In this document: one piece after another, positions 1-5,825 of the stretch
How the letters are laid out: each line of letters opens with the position of its first letter
Position numbering within the stretch: the stretch's first letter is position 1
NCBI GenBank assembly: GCA_027012045.1
Contig: JALUZI010000036.1
Location: forward strand, 1-14,070
Length of the DNA stretch: 14,070 nt
DNA from: Desulfurococcales archaeon
GTDB lineage: Archaea; Thermoproteota; Thermoprotei_A; Sulfolobales; Acidilobaceae
Direction of reading: 5' to 3'
Notes under the pieces: model-generated
Databases searched by the model: none
What the model saw: the letters and a program-made list of their open reading frames with translations, nothing else
What the model was told of the DNA's origin: nothing
Position numbers and translations under genes: made by a program

Positions 1-413
1 GGGTCCTCAGGTCTTAGTTTGGTATAACTATGAGGAGGGTTCCACCCTGGGATTATGTTCCTTACCTCCTCTAGTGATACTGGAACCTTGTAGAGCCTGG
101 GGTTCAGGACTTCGATTGCCTGTGCTAGGCGGGATCCTTTTATGTACCTGTAGGCCTCTCTTCCAATTCCGGTTCCAGGTTTCCTCACCTTTCTCCACAC
201 GTTGTCCGGCGTGTCTTCTATGACTTCTCCTGCTGTAAACTCTCCTATTATGCTCTTCGTGTCCCCTGAGACGTAGAGGATGACTAGTGACCCGGGGGTA
301 ACCCTGGGCCCTCTGAGCCTTCTTAGCTCGTATTTTTTGCGGCCAGATAGTATTGCCTCAGCGTACTTGGGCTTTATTGTGAATAGGAAAATACTGGTTT
401 CTAAAGAGGACAT
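1..413 (-). CDS. ASCH-domain protein, C-terminus cut by window edge
   Basis: The reading frame begins at ATG 411-413 and stays open for 137 codons to base 1, so the C-terminus lies outside. The N-terminal region (residues 8-31) reads IFLFTIKPKYAEAILSG and then RKKYELRR. This is the hallmark of the ASCH fold (a PUA-like beta barrel, COG4933-type in archaea), thought to bind RNA or nucleotides and often annotated as a putative regulator. Later segments include GSLVILYVSGDTKSIIGEF, the usual barrel strands with the conserved glycines. Translation probably initiates at a GGGAG ribosome site (422-426) 8 bases upstream. Only two bases separate it from the stop of the ATP synthase C gene, so it is almost certainly the last or a late gene of that transcript. 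The family call is from motif recall; the actual substrate is unknown. Confidence 0.8.
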   Translation of the reverse strand, partial: MSSLETSIFLFTIKPKYAEAILSGRKKYELRRLRGPRVTPGSLVILYVSGDTKSIIGEFTAGEVIEDTPDNVWRKVRKPGTGIGREAYRYIKGSRLAQAIEVLNPRLYKVPVSLEEVRNIIPGWNPPHSYTKLRPED

Positions 414-415
414 GC

Positions 416-1453
416 TTAGAGCTCCCTTGATATGACCGTGTATATCTTCTCTGGGTACACGTTGTATAGTTTGCCTGAGAGCACTGCCCTAATATCACGG
501 ACCTCATGCTCTAACAACTCTATTGACGCTGCTATTAATCCTGCGTGGAACGGGTACCCGGTGAACTGGGCTAGGGAGCGTTTACGGCTCTCCCGGAGCG
601 ATGTCGACCTAGCGTTCTTCAACGCCTCTATGTAGTTCCTGCCTTCGAACATGGGGAATTTCCTCTTGAGCTCTGAGAACAGCTGCTCCGGGTCGCCGCT
701 GTTGTTCTCGTATACCTGTCTAATTGTTGTCCAGTTGAACTTGCAGACGTTGATACCGTTGTAAGCTGCAGATAACACTTCTACCGGTGTCTTCGTCCGG
801 GAGGAGTATAATAGGCCTGAGACCAGTGTGTAGATTAACCTGGGACACGCGACCTGCTCGACAGCCTGCTTGCTCTGTATGTCAAGGCCTTGTAGCGCCG
901 ACTGGATGAGTACAGGCCTTATGAGCGGCTGATAGAGGTCGTATATGCCTGGGTCTCCTGTTTTCTGGAAGGCTTCAAGCGCGTCTGAAGCGAACTTCCT
1001 GGCTTCGGGTGTTTTAATCCTTGCTAGAAGCTGCTTGGGTGCTTCAAGGCTTTCTTCCTCCAAGCCGTAGAGGGGGGTCCCCGGTATATCGGGGGTTACC
1101 AATGTCTCTATCGATAATGGGGCTCCAAGGGCGGTCCTCCTGAATATGCTCAACAGGTCTCCGAGGATGTAGGTGCATAGGTATGCCTTGGCCACTTTAT
1201 CTGCAGGCTCGGGAGCTATCTTAGCCAGTTTCAACGTGTATTTCACTACTATCCTGTTGAGAGCCCTTTCTATCTCGCTGAAGCTCTTAGCTTCCAGTTT
1301 CTCTTCTTTTAGAACCTTGAATTCTCCCGCGTCCCGGAGGGCTTCCTCGAAGCTCTCAACTAGGGCTAGGCTCCTTATATCATCTGTCTTAGCTAGGTTT
1401 GCAAGTGCAATCCTTAGTTTGGGGAGGATTTTGGCGTAGCCCGGCTGGCTCAA
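416..1453 (-). CDS. atpC: A/V-type ATP synthase subunit C (V-ATPase d-like)
   Basis: This 345-residue protein is of normal length for archaeal subunit C, the funnel-shaped socket linking the membrane c-ring to the central stalk of the A1Ao ATP synthase. The sequence is mostly alpha-helical. It contains the typical repeats of the family, for example YLCTYILGDLLSIFRR (91-106), matching the recurring 'Y..Y.. .NL...R' pattern, followed by a proline/glycine-rich turn near 121-130 (TPDIPGTPLYG). The start is TTG 1451-1453, chosen because it overlaps the upstream TGA in a TTGA junction and has a strong GAGGTG ribosome site (1461-1467) 7 bases away. The gene follows subunit H/G directly, which supports the call since peripheral- and central-stalk genes cluster in archaea. 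The other ATP synthase subunits are not in this window. Confidence 0.85.
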   Translation of the reverse strand: MSQPGYAKILPKLRIALANLAKTDDIRSLALVESFEEALRDAGEFKVLKEEKLEAKSFSEIERALNRIVVKYTLKLAKIAPEPADKVAKAYLCTYILGDLLSIFRRTALGAPLSIETLVTPDIPGTPLYGLEEESLEAPKQLLARIKTPEARKFASDALEAFQKTGDPGIYDLYQPLIRPVLIQSALQGLDIQSKQAVEQVACPRLIYTLVSGLLYSSRTKTPVEVLSAAYNGINVCKFNWTTIRQVYENNSGDPEQLFSELKRKFPMFEGRNYIEALKNARSTSLRESRKRSLAQFTGYPFHAGLIAASIELLEHEVRDIRAVLSGKLYNVYPEKIYTVISREL

Positions 1454-1779
1454 GCAGCGGCACCTCTTATCATCTCTAGTGCCTCTTGAACGGCTTCTTC
1501 ATACTTCTCCTCGCCTTTCTTCTCCAGTTCCTCTACCTCCTTCCTTATCCTCTCCTCGTAAACGCCGCGTAGCTTCTCTATTTCTTCATCCAGTGATTTC
1601 TGGACTTTGTCTCTAGCCATCTCATACGCTGCTATTGCTTCGTTCTTGATTTCGACAACTAGCTCCTCCGCTAGTACTAGCAGGTCGTTCGCGACACTAT
1701 CGAGTTCCTCCCTGATAGTGTCCAGTCTAGACTCGAAGTCCACCAATGCATTACCTAGCCTTTCCACGTTGCTGGGCAA
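1450..1779 (-). CDS. A/V-type ATP synthase subunit H/G (peripheral stalk)
   Basis: This small 109-residue protein is almost entirely charged heptad-like helix. From about residue 40 to 104 it is rich in Glu, Lys and Arg with no proline or glycine breaks except RG at 71-72. That is the pattern of the archaeal H (bacterial/vacuolar G) subunit, which pairs with subunit E in the right-handed coiled coil of the peripheral stalk. Family members are about 100-110 residues, so the length fits. The start is TTG 1777-1779, with GGTGT as a possible ribosome site 7-8 bases upstream. No better ATG exists, and the frame remains open upstream without a usual start codon. Its TGA overlaps the TTG start of subunit C by four bases, indicating translational coupling. 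A generic coiled-coil protein could look alike; the neighbour makes the ATP synthase call convincing. Confidence 0.75.
   Translation of the reverse strand: MPSNVERLGNALVDFESRLDTIREELDSVANDLLVLAEELVVEIKNEAIAAYEMARDKVQKSLDEEIEKLRGVYEERIRKEVEELEKKGEEKYEEAVQEALEMIRGAAA
1461..1467 (-). promoter_or_regulatory. Ribosome binding site for subunit C TTG start
   Basis: The minus strand reads AGAGGTG here, a near-complete match to the archaeal anti-Shine-Dalgarno complement, seven bases before TTG 1451-1453. It decides the non-ATG start of the ATP synthase subunit C gene. Confidence 0.6.
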
Positions 1780-1817
1780 ATACAGACACCGTTTAACGGT
1801 AATGAATGTGGTGTTAG

Positions 1818-1828
1818 CATTAAATAAG
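1818..1828 (-). promoter_or_regulatory. Candidate TATA box before ATP synthase H-C-ASCH genes
   Basis: The 54-base gap between the Sir2 stop and the H-subunit start contains CTTATTTAATG on the minus strand. Its centre lies about 44 bases before the TTG start, which would put transcription initiation near 1798 and leave a leader of about 19 bases. This suggests the ATP synthase genes can be transcribed separately from the upstream Sir2 gene. Position and AT-richness are the only evidence. Confidence 0.4.
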
Positions 1829-1833
1829 TTAGC

Positions 1834-2607
1834 TTAACCAGCGATTTCTTCGACTAGTCTGGCTATAAGGGGGAGGATCTCTTCGACCCTTCCATGTATT
1901 ACCTCATCCGCCACCGGGTCGAGCGGAGTAGGCTGTAGGTTTATTATTGCTAGGAAGGCCCCGGAAGAATGCGCGTGCAAGGGGAGACTCGCCGCTGGCT
2001 GGACCACCAGGCTAGACCCTATTGCGAGGAACACCTTACAGGTTCTCGCCAGCCTGAGGGCTTCCATGTACACTTTATATGGTAGGGGTTCCCCGAAGAA
2101 GACCACGTCCGGCTTGAGGAGCCCACCGCACCGGGGGCACTTGGGAGGCTCTCCTTTCCTCACCTGTTCCAGAGCTTCGTCTATGGGGTAACGGGCCCCG
2201 CATGCAGTGCATACTGCCCTGTAGGCGTTTCCATGTATCTCTAATACTCTCCTACTCCCAGCTTTCTGGTGTAACCCGTCTATGTTCTGGGTTATGACTG
2301 CCTCGAGGAATCCCTTCTCTTCCAGCTCCGCTAGGGCCCTGTGAGCAGGGTTGGGCTGTTTGTCCCTTATTTCTTCAATCATCTCTAGGTATTTCAGCCA
2401 TGTAATGTCAGGCCTAGAGTTGAAGTAGGAGATGTCGAATATGGATGGGTCTACCCTGCTCCACAGCCCACCGGGGCTCCTGAAGTCCGGTATGCCGCTT
2501 GGAGTACTTATTCCTGCCCCGGTGAGCGCTACTGTGCAGCCCTTGGCCTCCACTATTTTCTCCGCTATTCTCCTCGCTTTGTTATGGTAGCTCGTCAAGG
2601 ATCTCAT
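1834..2607 (-). CDS. sir2: Sir2-family NAD-dependent protein deacetylase
   Basis: This is a complete sirtuin of 257 residues. Visible motifs in order are the NAD-binding GAGIS with PDFRSPGGLW (30-49), QNID (107-110), the catalytic His125 in EIHGN, a structural zinc site of two CxxC pairs (Cys133/136 and Cys157/160), the acyl-lysine-binding stretch VVFFGEPLP (169-176 region) and GSSLVVQPA (197-205). It removes acetyl groups from lysines using NAD, giving nicotinamide and O-acetyl-ADP-ribose. In Sulfolobus the known substrate is the chromatin protein Alba, but Alba is not encoded here. The ATG at 2605-2607 lies 26 bases inside the preceding gene and has an AAGGTGG ribosome site 3-4 bases upstream. 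All catalytic residues are present, so activity is expected. It is probably co-transcribed with the DUF2258-like gene. Confidence 0.95.
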   Translation of the reverse strand: MRSLTSYHNKARRIAEKIVEAKGCTVALTGAGISTPSGIPDFRSPGGLWSRVDPSIFDISYFNSRPDITWLKYLEMIEEIRDKQPNPAHRALAELEEKGFLEAVITQNIDGLHQKAGSRRVLEIHGNAYRAVCTACGARYPIDEALEQVRKGEPPKCPRCGGLLKPDVVFFGEPLPYKVYMEALRLARTCKVFLAIGSSLVVQPAASLPLHAHSSGAFLAIINLQPTPLDPVADEVIHGRVEEILPLIARLVEEIAG

Positions 2608-3232
2608 TTACCACCTTTTCAGCAAGTTCTCTATCCACTTGCTCGGCCTCGTCTAGGAGGTCAGGTAGATTCTTCTCTACAGCCTCGTCTAGGTCTCCTT
2701 CAACGTCTATGATCGCCCTCTTAATGATTAGGGGCTGGGGTTCTGTGACCGCGCCTTTTACAACTGCTTCGCCGTCAACGCTTTCTACGAGCAGGGCTCC
2801 CACTCTGGTTTCACCTATCTTCACCTCGTAGACAACATCGTCCAGCGGCGTGGTTCCTAGGCGGGCCACTGTGTAGCTAGGCGCTTCACCGCTGGGTTGC
2901 CTGCTCATGGTTTCCGATATTGCTTTCGCCACTTCCTCCTCGGGTATCCTGCGGAAGACTTCTAGTCTAAGTGTGTCCCAGAGCCACTTGATCTTCCCGT
3001 CCTCTACCTCGTAGTCTATTCTGACCCTGACCACGTCTCCCTTGTCTGTTTTCAGCTTGTTTACGAGTATGTCGAATAGCATGCGGTTCAACTCTGCGGC
3101 TGCTCTCGCTACTTCCTTGTTGCTGATTTCTCCAGACTTAATCTTATCTCGGAGCTGTGCGAATAGAACCCTCCTAGCCTTGTCAGCGTAAGCCCCGGCT
3201 ATTATTAGTCCCGTACTAAGAGTCTGGGGCAC
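2582..3232 (-). CDS. Crenarchaeal conserved protein resembling DUF2258
   Basis: This 216-residue protein begins with a well-conserved-looking LSTGLIIAGAYADKARR segment, which I associate from memory with the uncharacterised archaeal family DUF2258; no biochemical function is known to me. It is soluble, with no signal peptide or membrane segment. A helical N-terminal half (about 1-60) is followed by alternating strands (65-175) and a very acidic helical C-terminal tail (about 178-216, many Asp and Glu). The start is GTG 3230-3232, supported by a TATA-like GTTTAATAA centred about 27 bases upstream, the geometry of a leaderless crenarchaeal transcript. Its stop lies 26 bases inside the Sir2 gene, so the two are likely coupled. 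I considered ATP synthase subunit E because of the operon, but the long beta-rich middle and the family signature argue against it. Confidence 0.7.
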   Translation of the reverse strand: MPQTLSTGLIIAGAYADKARRVLFAQLRDKIKSGEISNKEVARAAAELNRMLFDILVNKLKTDKGDVVRVRIDYEVEDGKIKWLWDTLRLEVFRRIPEEEVAKAISETMSRQPSGEAPSYTVARLGTTPLDDVVYEVKIGETRVGALLVESVDGEAVVKGAVTEPQPLIIKRAIIDVEGDLDEAVEKNLPDLLDEAEQVDRELAEKVVNEILDELP

Positions 3233-3254
3233 CTCGGCTACACCCCCTTAGCCC

Positions 3255-3263
3255 TTATTAAAC
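3255..3263 (-). promoter_or_regulatory. TATA box for DUF2258-sir2 transcript (leaderless geometry)
   Basis: The minus strand reads GTTTAATAA, centred 27 bases before GTG 3230-3232. This is the spacing expected when transcription begins on the start codon itself, and it supports the GTG start. Confidence 0.5.
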
Positions 3264-3330
3264 TCGGGCCACAGCACTATATATAGTATATAATCACCCG
3301 ATATATAATTCCAAGGCTGTCAAGTATATC

Positions 3331-3340
3331 GGATAAATTA
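3331..3340 (+). promoter_or_regulatory. Candidate TATA box for the TGS GTPase gene
   Basis: GGATAAATTA lies about 70 bases before the GTPase ATG. Initiation about 25 bases downstream would fall near 3360 and leave a leader of about 45 bases containing the ribosome site. Competing TATA-like runs (TATATATAGTATATAAT at 3278-3294 and ATATATAAT at 3301-3309) lie further upstream, so the exact element is uncertain. Confidence 0.35.
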
Positions 3341-3391
3341 ACCCCAACAGACATGGAACCGTATTACAGGGATATCGGTTAGCATAGCAGT

Positions 3392-3396
3392 GAGGT
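3392..3396 (+). promoter_or_regulatory. Ribosome binding site that selects the GTPase ATG
   Basis: GAGGT stands 8 bases before ATG 3405. An in-frame GTG at 3390 would lie within this site, so the site favours the ATG, which also yields the family-typical N-terminus MPANLPPEAK. Confidence 0.55.
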
Positions 3397-3404
3397 TCAT
3401 AGCC

Positions 3405-4580
3405 ATGCCAGCGAATCTGCCGCCGGAGGCGAAGGCGAAATATGCTAAATACCTGGACGCGAAGACGACGGAAGAGAAGATACGTGCCCTTGAAGAGTTC
3501 ATATCGGCAGTACCTAAGCACAAGGGCACCGAGAACCTCATGCTCTGGGCCAGGAAGAAACTGGCTCAGCTAAGGCAGGAACTGGAGGATGAGAAGAGGA
3601 GGAAGCGGTCGGGAGGCGGCGGAATACGGTATATGGTTCAGAAGACTGGGGCGGCGCAAGTAGCAGTAATAGGTCCTCCCAACACTGGGAAAAGCACTCT
3701 TGTCCATACCCTCACGGGGGCGAAAACCGTAGTAGCAGACTATCCATACGCTACCAGGCTCCCAGCCCCCGGGATGCTTAAGTTCGAGGACATACAAATA
3801 CAGCTCGTCGACACTCCTAGCCTAATGCTAGACGAGCCGGACAGCCAGTGGAACAACAGGATCATAGGTCTGGCGAGAAACGCTGATGCACTCCTCCTCG
3901 TGTTCTCCCTGGACTCTCCCAACCTGAGGGATGAGATCGTCTCAGTCCTCAGGATCCTCGGTGACAGGGGGATAGAAATCAGCAAGGGGAAAGGCTACGT
4001 GTACATAGAGAGAACCCGGGGAGTGGGGGATATAAAACTCTACGTTAACGGTAGGCTGAGAGGGTTCACGGAAGAGGACGTTAGGAAGCTATTAAGAGAA
4101 TACCGTATCTATGGGGCTAACGTGTACATTGAAGGGGAAGTCACACTAGACGACGTGGAGAAAGCAGTGTTCACAAGGACAATGTTCAAGCCAGCTGTAA
4201 TAGTTTTGAACAAGGCCGATAAGAGCATATACACTAGGAGAGAGCTACTCGGCCTAAGGGATGTGGTCCCTAGGGACACACCCGTACTGGTGGGGATCGC
4301 TAGGAGCGGGAGGGGATACGAGAACCTTGGCAGAGTTTTGTTCGAGAAGCTGGGGATTATTAGGATATACACGAAGGAGCCCAACGGTGAGAAGGCTGAG
4401 CAACCCCTCGTCCTCCGGAAGGGCGCTACTGTCCTGGATGTAGCGAAAAGCGTTCACTCCAGGCTAGTCAAGAATTTCAAGTACGCGAAAATATGGGGGC
4501 CCAGCGCGAAGTACCCAGGTGAAAGGACAGGCCTGGACCACGTGGTGGAGGACGGGGATATAGTGGAGATACATGCTTAG
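3405..4580 (+). CDS. DRG/Obg-family GTPase with C-terminal TGS domain
   Basis: The 391-residue protein has the archaeal DRG-like architecture. A basic helical N-terminus contains MPANLPPEAKAKYAKY and PKHKGTENL (about 1-75), followed by a G domain with G1 GPPNTGKST (90-98) and G4 NKAD (269-272), a DRG-type insertion between G3 and G4 (about 175-245), and a TGS domain at the C-terminus (about 318-391). DRG proteins associate with ribosomes and translation factors; that role is inferred from the family. The G3 motif reads VDTPS rather than the usual DxxG, so the invariant glycine is replaced by serine. I recall related archaeal GTPases with DTPP there, so this may be a subfamily trait. The start is ATG 3405 rather than in-frame GTG 3390, on ribosome-site and N-terminal grounds. 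It is monocistronic and convergent with the next gene. Confidence 0.88.
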   Translation: MPANLPPEAKAKYAKYLDAKTTEEKIRALEEFISAVPKHKGTENLMLWARKKLAQLRQELEDEKRRKRSGGGGIRYMVQKTGAAQVAVIGPPNTGKSTLVHTLTGAKTVVADYPYATRLPAPGMLKFEDIQIQLVDTPSLMLDEPDSQWNNRIIGLARNADALLLVFSLDSPNLRDEIVSVLRILGDRGIEISKGKGYVYIERTRGVGDIKLYVNGRLRGFTEEDVRKLLREYRIYGANVYIEGEVTLDDVEKAVFTRTMFKPAVIVLNKADKSIYTRRELLGLRDVVPRDTPVLVGIARSGRGYENLGRVLFEKLGIIRIYTKEPNGEKAEQPLVLRKGATVLDVAKSVHSRLVKNFKYAKIWGPSAKYPGERTGLDHVVEDGDIVEIHA

Positions 4581-4590
4581 AACAAAAATA
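4581..4590 (-). terminator. Possible T-rich terminator after the oxidoreductase gene
   Basis: On the minus strand TATTTTTGTT lies just past the TAA at 4595. Short U-rich tracts end transcription in archaea. It falls in the 14-base gap between two convergent genes. The evidence is only base composition. Confidence 0.25.
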
Positions 4591-4594
4591 TGGT

Positions 4595-5674
4595 TTACTG
4601 GGAGGAGAGGTACTCCTCCACGTGTTTGGCCACTTCTACACCGCTCTTCAGCGCCGGGCCTATTAGGCTCGGGCCGTGGCGCACGTCTCCAGCGGCGAAA
4701 ACACCTTTCCTTGACGTCATGAACTTCTCGTCCGTCAATATAACGCCGTGGCTGTCTACCTTTATTCCACAGCAACCATCCTTGACGGGCGGTGTCGGGA
4801 GTACTCCTACGGCTTTCAGCACGTAGTCGAACTCTTCCTCGAACTCGCTGCCCTCGATTGGAACGGGCTTAGGCCTCTTCTCCGCCGAGGTTCTCACCAG
4901 CCTCATCCTGACGAACTTGACTATTTTCTTGTCTCCATCCTTCCTGAATTCTACTGGAAGAGTCAGCTCCCAGTACTTGGCGCCGTGCAGTATAAGGTTG
5001 TCTATTTCCCTCGGGCCCATTGGGGCGTACTCCTTTGACCTCCTGTAGCTCAGGACCACCTCGCTGACCTTGCCCTTGAACTCCGGGTAGCTCAGGGGTA
5101 TTAGGACGCTGTCAGCTGCTGTGAGACCTCCTCCTATGACGAGTATTCTACCCTCTAGCGGGGGTACATCGCTCCAGCTCTTATATCCGTACTTGGCCAT
5201 GTGGACCGCTACTATCCACTCCACGGCAGGGTAAACCCAGTCAGCGTTCTCTTCCTCGCCTTTAGTACCCATCGACCTCGTCTTCCATGTTCCAGTAGCT
5301 ATTATTGTCGCGTCGTACTCGTTTATTATATCTTCTAGGTGAACCCTGTTCTTTGGCGCAACGACTTTATCCATCAGGCCTAGATCGCCGACCATGTCGA
5401 CCTTAGTGTTCAACACGAACTTTACTCCCGCGTCGGCTAGTTCTTTTATACCCTTCCTAACCGGCTCCTTTGGTATTCTGGTGATAGGTATCCCGAACAG
5501 GATTAGTCCTCCTGGCTCGGGGTTCTGGTCATATACTACTACCTCGTGACCCTTACACCTGAGTACCCCGGCTGCACCTAGCCCGGCTGGGCCGGCTCCT
5601 ATAATGGCTATTCTCTTACCCGTTGACTCGGGTATCGCGTCTGGCTTGCATCTGAGGAACTTCATGTCTACCAC
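4595..5674 (-). CDS. GltD-like FAD/NAD(P)-dependent oxidoreductase without N-terminal Fe-S domain
   Basis: The 359-residue flavoprotein matches the catalytic part of the glutamate synthase small subunit/NfnB family. The FAD dinucleotide-binding loop GAGPAG (26-31) is followed by GGLILFGIPITRIPKE (55-70), ATGTWKTRSMG (126-136), a second Rossmann loop VIGGGLTAADS (179-189) for NAD(P)H, YRRSKEYAPMGPREI (210-224), and the C-terminal FAD motif GVFAAGDV (324-331). Full GltD proteins are about 450-470 residues with an N-terminal domain carrying two 4Fe-4S clusters. Here the FAD motif begins at residue 26 and that domain is absent, leaving Cys9, Cys40 and the pair Cys301/302. It likely moves electrons between NAD(P)H and an unknown partner. 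GTG 5672-5674 is used; ATG 5663-5665 would shorten it by three residues. No glutamate synthase large subunit or Nfn partner is adjacent. Confidence 0.85.
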   Translation of the reverse strand: MVDMKFLRCKPDAIPESTGKRIAIIGAGPAGLGAAGVLRCKGHEVVVYDQNPEPGGLILFGIPITRIPKEPVRKGIKELADAGVKFVLNTKVDMVGDLGLMDKVVAPKNRVHLEDIINEYDATIIATGTWKTRSMGTKGEEENADWVYPAVEWIVAVHMAKYGYKSWSDVPPLEGRILVIGGGLTAADSVLIPLSYPEFKGKVSEVVLSYRRSKEYAPMGPREIDNLILHGAKYWELTLPVEFRKDGDKKIVKFVRMRLVRTSAEKRPKPVPIEGSEFEEEFDYVLKAVGVLPTPPVKDGCCGIKVDSHGVILTDEKFMTSRKGVFAAGDVRHGPSLIGPALKSGVEVAKHVEEYLSSQ

Positions 5675-5720
5675 TCTCTCAAAGGCTTCTTATTCCGTGT
5701 CCGGCTTAGCGAGTTTTCCT

Positions 5721-5733
5721 CATATATAAATAC
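5721..5733 (-). promoter_or_regulatory. TATA box for the GltD-like gene
   Basis: The minus strand reads GTATTTATATATG, a strong archaeal TATA match. Initiation about 25 bases on would be near 5702, giving a leader of about 28 bases to GTG 5674. Confidence 0.55.
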
Positions 5734-5779
5734 TCACCCTCTGCTCCAGTATATATTTACAGGTTAGATAGGTCAACAA

Positions 5780-5804
5780 TTTATACCGTAAACAACCATA
5801 AATT
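5780..5804 (+). promoter_or_regulatory. Promoter for the S9 peptidase-ABC transporter transcript
   Basis: Two TATA-like elements occur: TTTATACC at 5780-5787 and ATAAATT at 5798-5804. The first predicts initiation near 5809, leaving an AAGGTG ribosome site (5813-5818) seven bases before TTG 5826. The second is centred about 25 bases before the TTG and would give a leaderless transcript. Which one is used cannot be decided from sequence. Confidence 0.45.
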
Positions 5805-5825
5805 CCACACCCAAGGTGTCCGTTA

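Noticed and set aside
2582..3232. ATP synthase subunit E, suggested by nearby H and C subunits
   Set aside because: Subunit E is a long helix followed by a small alpha/beta domain; this protein has a beta-rich middle, an acidic tail and a DUF2258-like N-terminus.
3278..3309. Short AT repeat (TATATATAGTATATAAT, then ATATATAAT) as a possible binding-site array or origin element
   Set aside because: It is a short AT-rich stretch in a divergent promoter region with no further copies and no Cdc6/Orc-type motif that I can see.
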